From NCBI GenBank assembly GCA_963753135.1, contig CAVWBA010000001.1, forward strand, positions 248,001-312,000: DNA of 64,000 nucleotides, in the 5' to 3' direction. Below the pieces are notes generated by a model. It saw only the letters and a list, made by a program, of their open reading frames with translations. It searched no databases and was not told the DNA's origin. Positions 30,105-38,504 of this stretch are shown here, in pieces. The stretch comes from Roseiarcus sp963753135 (lineage in GTDB: Bacteria > Pseudomonadota > Alphaproteobacteria > Rhizobiales > Beijerinckiaceae). The number at the start of each line of letters is the position of its first letter. Within the stretch, counting starts at the first letter, position 1. The translations under genes and the position numbers were made by a program.

Positions 30105-30518
30105 ATGAGCATTGAGAAGAACATCCAGACCGTGAAGGACTTCTTCGGAGCGATCGGCCGCGGCGATAAGGAAGGTCTGCTGGCTCTGGTTGCAGAGGAC
30201 ATCGAGTGGATCATCCCCGGCGAGGACTGGCCGCTGGCCGGAACGCGCCACGGGCACGCGGGATTGGCGGATTTGCTTGAGACGGCATCCAAGACGATGG
30301 AAACGTCCACTGAACCCCGCGAGTTCGTAGCGCAGGGAGACCGGGTCCTGGTCGCGGGCTTCGCCAAGGGGAAGGTCAGAGCCACGAACAAGACGTTCGA
30401 AGACGACTGGATATTCGCTATCACGGTCCGGGACGGCAAACTGACGAACATCCGAGAGTATGTCGACACGCAGGCACTGGCGCGGGCCGCGCAGATGGAC
30501 GGGTCCGGGCTGGCGTAG
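30105..30518 (+). CDS. SnoaL / nuclear transport factor 2-like protein
   Basis: 137 residues, cone-shaped NTF2-like fold. It starts MSIEKNIQTVKDFFGAIGRG and has DKEGLLALVAEDIEWIIPG, HAGLADLLETASK and REYVDTQALARAAQ, matching ketosteroid-isomerase-like proteins (SnoaL family). Catalytic or stress-related roles are both known in the family. GGAGGAAAG lies just before the ATG at 30105. Same transcription direction as the SDR upstream. Confidence 0.85.
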   Translation: MSIEKNIQTVKDFFGAIGRGDKEGLLALVAEDIEWIIPGEDWPLAGTRHGHAGLADLLETASKTMETSTEPREFVAQGDRVLVAGFAKGKVRATNKTFEDDWIFAITVRDGKLTNIREYVDTQALARAAQMDGSGLA

Positions 30519-30625
30519 CGCTGGTCATCCGCGGCCATCGAGTTGAGGTAGACGGCGGATCAGCGGTGGATCGCCCCCTCGCAGGCCGCGCACTCGTCGA
30601 ATGCCCAACCGTAAGGGAGATCCAG

Positions 30626-31258
30626 ATGTACGACAAATCCAAGCTATCCGAGTTGATCCGGTTCGCACGAGTCGATGCGGGCTCCACCGTCATCGACGTT
30701 TACCCAGGCGACGGCGACTGGACCCGTCTCTTCTCCGACATCGTGGGACCCGAAGGACGGGTCTACAGCTTCGTGCCGGCCGAAGTCGCCCACTTCAAGA
30801 ACGATCCGGTCGGCCGCATGCGGACGCTTGCGAAGGAGCCGGGCCGAGAGAACGTCGAAGCGGTCTCCGCGGACCTCGTGGCGATGCCGGAGGCCACGCA
30901 GCCAGCCGATGTCCTATGGCTGCACCTGTTCTACCACGATCTCCACACCCCGCTGATCCAGGCCAGGGGCGCGACGGCGGCCGACTTCAATCGAGCCGTC
31001 TACGAGCGGCTGAAGCCTGGTGGGTCCTACGTCATCATAGACCACGCCGCCGCTGTCGGAGCGGGGACGAGCGACGCCCAGTCGCTGCATCGGATTGAAC
31101 CCGCATCCGTTCGCGAGGAGGTGGAGGCGGCCGGCTTCGTCCTGGGCGCGGAAAGCACCGTGCTCGCGACCAACGACGATACGCACGCGATCAAGGTGTT
31201 CGATCCCTCGATCAAGGGCAAGACCGATCGCTTCGCCTATCGGTTCGTGAAGCTCTGA
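30626..31258 (+). CDS. Class I SAM-dependent methyltransferase
   Basis: 210 residues. The SAM-binding segment is STVIDVYPGDGDWTRLFSDI (motif I with Y-P-G-D-G in place of the usual G-x-G-x-G). The acidic loop is SADLVAMPEA, and the post-motif LKPGGSYVIIDHAA is conserved. Similar proteins with VIDVYPGDG are annotated as methyltransferases in Rhizobiales. GGAG lies nine bases before the ATG. The substrate is unknown. It is the last gene of the SDR / SnoaL / methyltransferase group. Confidence 0.85.
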   Translation: MYDKSKLSELIRFARVDAGSTVIDVYPGDGDWTRLFSDIVGPEGRVYSFVPAEVAHFKNDPVGRMRTLAKEPGRENVEAVSADLVAMPEATQPADVLWLHLFYHDLHTPLIQARGATAADFNRAVYERLKPGGSYVIIDHAAAVGAGTSDAQSLHRIEPASVREEVEAAGFVLGAESTVLATNDDTHAIKVFDPSIKGKTDRFAYRFVKL

Positions 31259-31588
31259 CAGTTCGCCCCCGCCTAGTTGGGGAAGCTCAACGAAGGTAGC
31301 GCGCTGGTGCACGCACGCGGCCTCACTTGGGGCAAGCTCCTCCCTCCAGGATTTGTTCAAGAAGCAGCAGTAATCGATGGCGACCGTGTTTGGCCCGAGA
31401 AGCACGATCCTATATCCGCTTTCTGCCTTCAGCGCACGTTCCGGGCTGAAAGGAAGGACTGCCGCGGTCGAATTGACCCGTTCGGCAAGTCTCAACGAAT
31501 GGCCGCTACTTGCGCTAAGCGGACCTTTAGGAAATCGCACTGTTCGTCCGCTTTGGGTCGAAACCAGTCAAGCGGTTGAGTTTTGACC
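31259..31588. other. Intergenic region with degenerate dispersed repeat
   Basis: About 330 bp, no supported gene. Near 31547 it contains GTCCGCTTTGGGTCGAAACC, a form of the noncoding repeat that recurs in alphaproteobacterial intergenic DNA; related bits lie near 26316 and 2987. Confidence 0.5.
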
Positions 31589-32431
31589 CTAAAGCGCGGC
31601 GGCGGCCTCCTTGAGCCGGCTCGCGAGCTGCGCTCGCCCCGCAACCGTCGACGACCATCCGCGAGTGACGGCCGTTTGCCCGCCGTCGACGACGATGTCC
31701 TGCCCGTTGACGAATCCGGAGGCGTCGCTCGCGAGGAACAAAGCCGCTTGCGCGATATCGTCCGGCAAGCCGGCTCGCGGGATCGGCTGGATCGACGTAA
31801 ACGCGTCTTTGACGACGCCCGCGACTTTATCCGCCTTCGCGCCCTCGAGCCCCGCGTTCTTGCCGAAGATGCCCGTGACGATGGCGCCGGGCGAGATGCA
31901 GTTGACGCGAATTCCCTTTTCGCCGAGCTCCGCCGCGGCGGAGCGCGTAAAGGCGCTCACGGCGCCTTTCGCGGCGGAGTAGACATGGGCCGAAAGGCCG
32001 CCGCGATGCCCCGCCACGCTGCCGATATTGATGACGCTGCCGGATCCGTCGCGCAGCATGACGCGCGCGGCGTGCTTCACGCCCAGGATCACGCCGCGGA
32101 CGTTGACGGCGAGAACCTGATCGATGGCCGCCGCGTCTGTCTCGGTGATGCTGATCATCGGCGAGGGGATTCCGGCATTGTTGACGAGGCAGTCGAGGCG
32201 GCCGAACCACTCCAGGGTTCGGCCGACCATCGCCTCGACGTCGGCCTCATTGGCCACGTCCGCGCGAACGAAACGGACGCCAATCTGTTTCTCGAGCGCG
32301 CGGCCTTCCTCCTCCCGGCGCCCGACGATCACCACGTTTGCCCCTTCTGCGACAAAAGCCTTGGCGACGCTTTCGCCGATTCCGCTCGTGCCTCCGGTCA
32401 CGATTGCGGTCTTCCCGTCCAACGCGCCCAT
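31589..32431 (-). CDS. SDR family oxidoreductase
   Basis: 280 residues. Motifs: TGGTSGIGESVAKAF, NNAG (LVNNAGIPSPM), SVINIGSVAG, catalytic YSAAK (HVYSAAKGAVSAF), and C-terminal FVNGQDIVVDGGQT followed by an extra 25-residue tail. The start at 32431 (MGALDGKTAIVTGG) is preceded by GGAGG. It lies 23 bp after the FMN reductase gene on the same strand, so the two redox genes are probably one unit. Confidence 0.9.
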   Translation of the reverse strand: MGALDGKTAIVTGGTSGIGESVAKAFVAEGANVVIVGRREEEGRALEKQIGVRFVRADVANEADVEAMVGRTLEWFGRLDCLVNNAGIPSPMISITETDAAAIDQVLAVNVRGVILGVKHAARVMLRDGSGSVINIGSVAGHRGGLSAHVYSAAKGAVSAFTRSAAAELGEKGIRVNCISPGAIVTGIFGKNAGLEGAKADKVAGVVKDAFTSIQPIPRAGLPDDIAQAALFLASDASGFVNGQDIVVDGGQTAVTRGWSSTVAGRAQLASRLKEAAAAL

Positions 32432-32454
32432 GGTCCACCTCCGATTGCCGCCGT

Positions 32455-33018
32455 CTAACCGGCGCTCGCCGCAGCGACGAGCGCCTCGAGCGATTCCGTA
32501 AGCCGCCGCTTGCAAAGCGCATCGGCCAGAATATCGTCCGCCGTCACGGCCTTTCCGGTGAGCGAGATCGACACGAAGGCTTCCGGCGTGAGCCGCGCGG
32601 CCATCGTGGACAGGATCTCGCGCAAGGACGCCTGAGCATGAAACGCGCGAGGCGAGGTGTTGATGAGCGCGATGGGCTTGCCGGCGAAGGTCTCGCTCGC
32701 CACCAGCCAGTCGAGCGCGTTCTTCAGCGCGCCCGGGAGGCCATGGGCGTATTCCGGGGCGGCGATGACGAGCGCGTCGCTCGCATTGACGAGCGCGCGA
32801 AGCGTCGCAACCGGCTCCGGCTTCGGCTTGTCCTCGGCGTCGTCGTCAGGATTGAACGGCGGCAGCGTCGCGAGATCGCGGTAGACGAGAACTTTGACGC
32901 CCTCGGGCGCGAGCTTTGCCAGGGCCTCCAACGCCGCCGTGTTGGTTGACGCGCGGCGCAGGCTTCCAGAGATGGCGAGGAGGCGAATGGGCTTCATCGA
33001 GGACGGGAAATCGCTCAT
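32455..33018 (-). CDS. NADPH-dependent FMN reductase family protein
   Basis: 187 residues, flavodoxin-like. FMN phosphate loop SGSLRRASTNTAAL; flavin-side motif PEYAHGLPGALKNALDW; ALINTSPRAFHAQASLRE. This pattern belongs to the NAD(P)H:FMN / quinone reductase family (azoreductase, chromate reductase type). Either the Met at 33018 (MSDFPSSMKP) or at 32997 may start it; neither has a strong ribosome-binding site. Pairs with the SDR gene downstream. Confidence 0.88.
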   Translation of the reverse strand: MSDFPSSMKPIRLLAISGSLRRASTNTAALEALAKLAPEGVKVLVYRDLATLPPFNPDDDAEDKPKPEPVATLRALVNASDALVIAAPEYAHGLPGALKNALDWLVASETFAGKPIALINTSPRAFHAQASLREILSTMAARLTPEAFVSISLTGKAVTADDILADALCKRRLTESLEALVAAASAG

Positions 33019-33064
33019 GCGCTCGCAGCCCCAATTGGTTCGGCTCAGCCGGCGCGAGCCGATC

Positions 33065-33542
33065 TTAATCTTCGTCGCCCGGCCAGACGATGGGACGCTC
33101 CATGATCTCGGAATAATCGAAGGGGCGCTGCGCCGGAAACAGGCTGACGGCCAGGCCGGTCTCTGCCGATGCCTCATCCGCGCGTCTTCATAGGCGGCTC
33201 GCTGAGCGCCTCGTCGAGGCGCGATCTCAGACCGGGGTTCTTCCTCAATTGGCGAAGAACGCGGCGCCGTTGCTCACGAACGGACGCGGTCCACGAGCGG
33301 CTCCGCTTATCGGGCTGCTGGTCCCACTTGAGCAGATGGAGCATGAGGATGCGCAGCGCGCTTTCGAGCCTGTGATATTCTTCCGCGCCCACGTCATCGA
33401 TCTCCTCCGCGATCGCCGCGGCGTCGATTTCCGAGAGCCGGCCGGCGCGCAGGAGCTCGGCCTGGCGGAGCGCCCAGGAGTAAAGATCGGCCTGTTTCGC
33501 GATGGGCCGCTTCGTTTCCTCACGGACCGCGCTCTTAGCCAT
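33065..33542 (-). CDS. DUF29 family protein, one frameshift
   Basis: The N-terminal portion (PIAKQADLYSWALRQAELLR, then EIDDVGAEEYHRLESALRIL) is a clear DUF29 domain. Near 33185 an extra base shifts to ADEASAETGLAVSLFPAQRP and the end RPIVWPGDED at TAA 33065-33067, which is the expected DUF29 C-terminus. Corrected length about 158 residues. DUF29 function is unknown, and the genes are common in Hyphomicrobiales and cyanobacteria. It lies 19 bp downstream of cobS. Confidence 0.85.
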
Positions 33543-33561
33543 CGCTTTTTCCCAAGGGGCC

Positions 33562-34566
33562 TTAGCTCAAGGCGACGTTGAGCGCGCTCTCCGGCAGCTC
33601 CTGGCCAAAGCACCGCTGGTAGAACTCGGCGACCAGCGCCCGCTCGAGCTCGTCGCACTTATTGAGAAAGGTCAAACGGAAGGCGAAGCCGATGTCCTTG
33701 AAGATCTCCGCGTTCTCCGCCCAGGTGATGACGGTGCGCGGGCTCATCACAGTCGACAAGTCTCCATTGATGAAGGCGTTGCGGGTCAAATCGGCGACCC
33801 GAACCATCTTGTTGACGGTGTCGCGTCCATCCTTGCGCGCCCTGTGCGCGGGCGACTTGGCGAGCACGATATCGACTTCCTTGTCGTGCGGCAGATAGTT
33901 GAGCGTCGCCACGATCGACCAGCGGTCCATCTGGCCCTGATTGATCTGCTGCGTGCCGTGATAGAGGCCGGAGGTGTCGCCGAGGCCGACCGTGTTGGCT
34001 GTGGCGAACATACGGAACGCGGGGTGCGGCCGAATGACGCGGCGCTGATCCAGCAAGGTCAGGCGCCCGGACACCTCCAGCACCCGCTGGATGACGAACA
34101 TGACGTCGGGACGCCCCGCATCATACTCGTCGAAGCAAAGCGCGATGTTGTTCTGGATGGCCCAGGGCAGCATTCCGTCGCGGAATTCCGTAACCTGCTT
34201 GCCGTCCTTGAGCACGATCGCATCCTTGCCGACGAGATCGATGCGGGAGACGTGGCTATCGAGGTTGATGCGCACGCAAGGCCAGTTCAGACGCGCGGCG
34301 GTCTGCTCGATGTGCGTCGACTTGCCCGTGCCGTGGTAGCCGGTGATCATCACCCGGCGGTTGAAAGCGAAACCCGCCAGGATCGCGAGCGTCGTGTCCC
34401 GGTCGAACAGATAGTCCGGATCGAGATCCGGCACGTGTTCCTCGGCCCGCGAATAAGCCGGGACCTCGAGGTCGGAATCGATGCCGAAAGTCTTTCGCAC
34501 CGATATGCGCGTGTCAGGCAAACCGGGCGTAGGTTCTGATCCCACTAGGGCTTGGATAGAATTCAT
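33562..34566 (-). CDS. cobS: Aerobic cobaltochelatase subunit CobS
   Basis: 334 residues, AAA+ ATPase of the CobNST cobaltochelatase that inserts cobalt into hydrogenobyrinic acid a,c-diamide. N-terminal VRKTFGIDSDLEVPAYSR; Walker A GYHGTGKSTHIEQ; Walker B ALCFDEYDAGRPDV; sensor-1 FATANTVGLGD; arginine region GQMDRWSI. Full length. The upstream order bolA / J-domain / cobS is typical of Hyphomicrobiales, but the usual downstream cobT is not next to it here: DUF29 follows instead. Confidence 0.94.
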   Translation of the reverse strand: MNSIQALVGSEPTPGLPDTRISVRKTFGIDSDLEVPAYSRAEEHVPDLDPDYLFDRDTTLAILAGFAFNRRVMITGYHGTGKSTHIEQTAARLNWPCVRINLDSHVSRIDLVGKDAIVLKDGKQVTEFRDGMLPWAIQNNIALCFDEYDAGRPDVMFVIQRVLEVSGRLTLLDQRRVIRPHPAFRMFATANTVGLGDTSGLYHGTQQINQGQMDRWSIVATLNYLPHDKEVDIVLAKSPAHRARKDGRDTVNKMVRVADLTRNAFINGDLSTVMSPRTVITWAENAEIFKDIGFAFRLTFLNKCDELERALVAEFYQRCFGQELPESALNVALS

Positions 34567-34682
34567 AGGTCCTCCACGCTCTTCCGCGCGCGGAAGAGAG
34601 CGTCCTTCTCATACTCGAATTCTGGGCGCGCGTAAAAAAGCGAGCCCCTCTACGATCCCGTTCTTTCGGCTTAACGGCGCCT

Positions 34683-34724
34683 TATTTCGCGAACGCCAAA
34701 CCGTATTTCGCGAACGCCAAACCC
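34683..34724. repeat. 21-bp tandem duplication
   Basis: TATTTCGCGAACGCCAAACC occurs at 34683 and again at 34704, period 21, just before the J-domain gene's 3' end and within the cobS upstream region. Two copies only. Confidence 0.7.
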
Positions 34725-34727
34725 AAA

Positions 34728-35327
34728 TCAGACGAGCTTGTTCGCCCGCAGATAATTGTAGGCCTGGATGATCTCGCGCAGCCGGTCTTCCGACGAGCGA
34801 TCTCCGCCGTTTGCGTCCGGATGGTGGCGTTTGACCAGATCCTTATACCGCGCCTTGATCTTCGCCGGGGTCGCGTCGCCGCCCAGCTCGAGCGTCACCA
34901 AGGCCTTGATCGCCAAGGCGTTATAACGCGGCGGGGGCTCGTTCTGCGGCGGCTTGCCGCGCGCTCCGCGTTTTCGCGCCGCGCGCGCCTCGGCAAAGAC
35001 AGATTCGTCGATCGGCTGGCCGGTGGCGGCGGCTCGGGCGCCCATCTTCCACGTCGGACGGTGTCCAACAGCGTCGGCTTGGCGGAACCTCGCCATCGAG
35101 GCGTCGTCCATGCCGCGAAAATAGTCATAAGAAGCGTTGTATTCACGCACGTGATCGCGGCAAAAGCTGAAATACTCACCCTCGCGCTCGCGACCCTTCG
35201 GGGCGCGGAACACGCCCTCGGCCGTGCAGCCAGGAAAAGAGCATGGCGTCGTCGGCGCGGCTTTTTCCGGCGCGCGCGCGGCGGGCTTGACCCGGATGCG
35301 GTCGAACAGACGAGAGTTCAAATCCAT
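34728..35327 (-). CDS. J-domain (DnaJ-like) protein
   Basis: 199 residues. The N-terminal part has a CSFPGCTAEGVFRAP stretch with two Cys and a later C-x-x-H (FCRDHV), a probable small metal-binding element. The C-terminal J domain has HPD in VKRHHPDANGGDRSSEDRL and ends IIQAYNYLRANKL. This two-part protein between bolA and cobS is conserved across Hyphomicrobiales. The J domain implies a partnership with DnaK; a role in cobaltochelatase assembly is only suggested by position. Confidence 0.9.
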   Translation of the reverse strand: MDLNSRLFDRIRVKPAARAPEKAAPTTPCSFPGCTAEGVFRAPKGREREGEYFSFCRDHVREYNASYDYFRGMDDASMARFRQADAVGHRPTWKMGARAAATGQPIDESVFAEARAARKRGARGKPPQNEPPPRYNALAIKALVTLELGGDATPAKIKARYKDLVKRHHPDANGGDRSSEDRLREIIQAYNYLRANKLV

Positions 35328-35480
35328 GGTCCATGACCTTTATGACCGGCGACGCCATCGGGCAAGCGCCAAAACGCTCGACGCTGATAGGAGTTGCTGG
35401 CGGTGCAAGCAGATCGGGATATGGAAGTCCCGTCCCAGCATAGGATATGTAGGCGCCGATCCGCTTAATGGGAGGTTTCA

Positions 35481-35753
35481 ATGGTGACTATGCAGGAGCG
35501 AATCGTCGCGCGTTTGACGGCGGCGCTCGATCCCATTCTTCTCGACGTCATAGACGAATCCGACCGGCATGCGGGACATGCCGGCGCACGCGAAGGCGGA
35601 GGCACGCATTATCGCGTCCAGGTGGTGTCGGGCCAGTTCGAACGACAAAGCCGGGTCGAACGGCACCGTCTGGTCTATGGCCTCCTGTCGGCCGAATTTG
35701 CCGATGGGCTGCATGCGCTCGCGTTGGTCGCCAAGGCGCCCGGCGAGCCATGA
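35481..35753 (+). CDS. bolA: BolA family protein
   Basis: 90 residues. It has the BolA landmarks: RIVARLTAALDPILLDVIDE near the N-terminus, the G-x-x-x-HAGHAGAREGGGTHYRV segment with a histidine used for Fe-S binding with a monothiol glutaredoxin, and RHRLVYGLLSAEF at the C-terminus. GGAGG lies just before the ATG at 35481. Divergent from the J-domain gene and overlapping the next gene by ATGA. Confidence 0.93.
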   Translation: MVTMQERIVARLTAALDPILLDVIDESDRHAGHAGAREGGGTHYRVQVVSGQFERQSRVERHRLVYGLLSAEFADGLHALALVAKAPGEP

Positions 35754-36322
35754 CGGCGGATCGGCGCCCAGAATCGTTCGGGCCGTATGCATTCACGCTT
35801 TCAACCGCCGAAGCTGAAGCCGCCGCCGCTCGCTCAGGCCTGCGCACGGCGCTTAAGGGCGGCCTCCTCGCCAGTCACGTGGCACCGCTGACCGCCTTCG
35901 CGCTGATCATGGCCTTTGCTTCCGTGCTGGCGCTGACCGGGCTCATCAGCCGCCGGGCCGGCGAGGCGACGATCCTCCTGGCGGCTGCCGCGTTCATGAT
36001 CCTGCGACTGGCCACTCATTGGCGAATTCGCCGCGCGCGCAGCGACGGCCAGGCCGCGATCGCGCGGCTTCAATCCGCAGGCGCGCTCACGGCGAGGTTC
36101 GACAACGAAACCCTGTCTCTGGACGTCGACGGCCGCACGCTGTGTGTCCGTTACGCCGACTGCGAAGACGCCGAAGACGTTGGCGGCCTCATTTACGTAT
36201 GGCTGCGCGGAGACAGCCCAATTGTCGTGCCGACGCGCGCGCTCGCGGACGCTGACGAGGCGGCGCGCCTCGTTTCCTGCCTGTCGGGACATATAGGGCT
36301 ACGCGTGGGTCTCGCGGCTTAG
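35750..36322 (+). CDS. Membrane protein, hypothetical
   Basis: 190 residues from the ATG at 35750. Two hydrophobic helices, APLTAFALIMAFASVLALTG and ATILLAAAAFMILRLATHW, are followed by a soluble C-terminal half with beta-strand pattern (ARFDNETLSLDVDGRTLCVR). This resembles PH-like YcxB-type domains in layout but is not a confident match. Translationally coupled to bolA by ATGA. Confidence 0.75.
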   Translation: MTADRRPESFGPYAFTLSTAEAEAAAARSGLRTALKGGLLASHVAPLTAFALIMAFASVLALTGLISRRAGEATILLAAAAFMILRLATHWRIRRARSDGQAAIARLQSAGALTARFDNETLSLDVDGRTLCVRYADCEDAEDVGGLIYVWLRGDSPIVVPTRALADADEAARLVSCLSGHIGLRVGLAA

Positions 36323-36329
36323 CCCGAGG

Positions 36330-37736
36330 CTATTGTGCGGAGACTGGCGGCGTTTTCGACGGATCGAGCGCCTCGTCCGGACTGTCGGCGAGGTTCGGGC
36401 GCGTCGGTGGCGTCCGCGCCGTATGCAGCGAGGCCAGATGCACATCGTCGCGGCGCGGCGGCAGCGGGGCGTCGGGAATCGCTTGATCGGAATCAGACGC
36501 CGCGGCGGCGTCAACTGGCGGGGGCGTCGGCTCCTGGCTGCCAAAATGCAGCCATTTCCCGACATTCTTGGCGCCGCCGGTCAAGCCGCCGAGCATTCCG
36601 CCGGATTGGCTCTGAGGCGCCACGGCAGCGGCCACCTTCGTTGGAGCGGACTCACCAGCCGCAGCCACGACGGGCGCGGGCGCGACGGTCGCGGCGGCCG
36701 CAGCGCGCTTCTTGTCCGCGTAGGCTGCGGCGACCTTCACCACCGCCGGCGCCGGCTTCGCCCGATCGTTAAGAACGATCTCTTGCGGTCCGCTCGTCAG
36801 CGCGTCGGGATCGCTCGTATCCTTGTAGCCGACGAAAACCGGATTTTGGCCGCCGTCGGCATAAACCAGACGCACAGGCTTGACGCCGGATGCGGCCAGT
36901 TCCGCGACCTTGGCGTCGTCCTTTTCGGCCTTTTCCGCGACCAGCGCCTCGACAAAATCATCGCGCTTGAGCGCGGGGCACGGTTCGCTGCCGGAAACCT
37001 CGTCCTTCGCCGTCGCGTCGAAGACATAATGCTTGCCGCAGACCAGGACGGACGGCTCGGCCTTGGTGACCTCGAAATGGTCGGAGCCGTCTTTGAGGTT
37101 TTTCCAGAAATCGATGTTGGGATCGAGCCGGAACTTGGCCATGTTCTCGGCCGTCATGTGGAACGGATAGGACTGGAGCTGGATCTCGCGCTGGCCGCCG
37201 TTGAAGGAGTCGCGAGCGATCGCATAAATGTCGGCGACCTGCTCGTCGGTCATCGAGAAGCAACCCGCGGACGAACATACTCCGTGCACCATCACATTGC
37301 CGCCGGTGCGCCCATAAGCCCGGTCGTATGCGTTCGGGTAGCCGACGTTGAACGCCAGATAATAGTGGGAGTTGGGGTTCATCTGCCCCGGCGCGATCGA
37401 GTAGAAGCCTTCCGGCACCTGCATGTCGCCTTCGCGCTTCTTGGGACCGAGCTGTCCCGACCATCGGCACATCGGATAGGTCTTGAGGAGCGCATATTCG
37501 CCGTTCGACTTCATTTTCCAGATTTCGAGCTCAGCCTCCTTCTTGTAGGTCCGGATGAGCGTCGGCGACGACGGCGTGGTGTCGAGCGCCTCCATCTTGG
37601 CAAGCGTGGCGCTGGAAATGGGCTCCTGGGATCGCCCCGGGCCTTCGTCGAGATAGGAATTGTCGCAGCCGGCGACCCCTGCACACAGTGCGATAGCCAA
37701 ACCAACGGCGGTCCCGCGCCGGACGATGGAACTCAT
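36330..37736 (-). CDS. L,D-transpeptidase family lipoprotein (YkuD domain)
   Basis: 468 residues from the Met at 37736. Lipoprotein signal with lipobox AGVAGC (Cys 24). The YkuD domain spans about 60-210 and has the catalytic motif HGVCSSAGCFSMTD with Cys nucleophile. The C-terminal third is Ala/Pro-rich and low in complexity (AAAATVAPAPVVAAA), probably a flexible periplasmic region. The enzyme would crosslink or anchor proteins to peptidoglycan. Single gene, convergent with the bolA-linked membrane gene. Confidence 0.9.
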   Translation of the reverse strand: MSSIVRRGTAVGLAIALCAGVAGCDNSYLDEGPGRSQEPISSATLAKMEALDTTPSSPTLIRTYKKEAELEIWKMKSNGEYALLKTYPMCRWSGQLGPKKREGDMQVPEGFYSIAPGQMNPNSHYYLAFNVGYPNAYDRAYGRTGGNVMVHGVCSSAGCFSMTDEQVADIYAIARDSFNGGQREIQLQSYPFHMTAENMAKFRLDPNIDFWKNLKDGSDHFEVTKAEPSVLVCGKHYVFDATAKDEVSGSEPCPALKRDDFVEALVAEKAEKDDAKVAELAASGVKPVRLVYADGGQNPVFVGYKDTSDPDALTSGPQEIVLNDRAKPAPAVVKVAAAYADKKRAAAAATVAPAPVVAAAGESAPTKVAAAVAPQSQSGGMLGGLTGGAKNVGKWLHFGSQEPTPPPVDAAAASDSDQAIPDAPLPPRRDDVHLASLHTARTPPTRPNLADSPDEALDPSKTPPVSAQ

Positions 37737-37915
37737 CAATGTCCCCACATTTGATCCGATTCTTAGGCGCGCCGGCGCCAAAAGTCCACCCGGCCAAGAA
37801 AAGCCGCTTTGCTTACCCGGCCGTTAACAAACTGTATTCCCGACCGGAATTGTGACTTAAAATCAAAGCAATAGGTTAAATTGCCGGCGGGCGAGCCATC
37901 CTGCCCTCGTCGCGG

Positions 37916-38386
37916 TCACCAGCGGTCGGAAAGCGGCGCGGAATTCGAAGATCTCGGCGAGCCTGGCTCGAGTCGCCGAGTCGTTCCTTCCGGCAGCGCT
38001 GAGCGTGGGAAAAAACGCGCTTCGAGGATTTCCCAATCAGGCGCGCGTTCGCCTAAGACGCGGAAGTTTCGCACCACAAACGCGGCCACGTGATCGCGCT
38101 TCGATGTCTGAGTGTTGAAGAAAAGACCGTGCAGGACCGGCGGCCCTTCGATCGCGATGCGCGCCTCCTCCTCGAGCTCGCGTGTCACGGACTCGACGCA
38201 GGTCTCTCCGACCTCGACGCCGCCGCCCGGAAAATGCCAGCCGGAAACGTAGCCGTGTCTCACCAGCATAACTTCGTCGTCGGCGTTGATCACAATCCCG
38301 CGAACGCCGAGCGACATCGGCCGCGTCAGGAGAAAGCTCCAATGCAGCAGGCGCAGCCTAAGCCTTTCTCCAATCGACGCGGCCAT
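37916..38386 (-). CDS. NUDIX hydrolase
   Basis: 156 residues. The Nudix box reads GGGVEVGETCVESVTRELEE then EARI: it fits G-x5-E-x7-R-E-U-x-E-E, but the final Gly of the motif is Arg. The domain starts after a hydrophobic N-terminus (LRLRLLHWSFLLTRPMSLGV). Substrate unknown. Divergent from the metallophosphoesterase gene. Confidence 0.88.
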   Translation of the reverse strand: MAASIGERLRLRLLHWSFLLTRPMSLGVRGIVINADDEVMLVRHGYVSGWHFPGGGVEVGETCVESVTRELEEEARIAIEGPPVLHGLFFNTQTSKRDHVAAFVVRNFRVLGERAPDWEILEARFFPRSALPEGTTRRLEPGSPRSSNSAPLSDRW

Positions 38387-38504
38387 ATTGCGGTTACTCC
38401 CGACCCCATCCAGGATTGTCTTTCCGTTGAAGCCATCTTATCTCCAGGTGGTCAATGGCTCGAGGCCTCCTCGCCTCGGCGGATCGCCGAGAGGGCGCTT
38501 GAGC

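Noticed and set aside
33502..34539. 345-codon plus-strand frame over cobS
   Set aside because: Antisense of cobS, which has intact Walker motifs.
34683..34724. CRISPR-like repeat
   Set aside because: Only two tandem 21-bp units with no spacer.
36333..37754. 473-codon plus-strand frame over the L,D-transpeptidase
   Set aside because: Antisense of a gene with a lipobox and the full YkuD active site.
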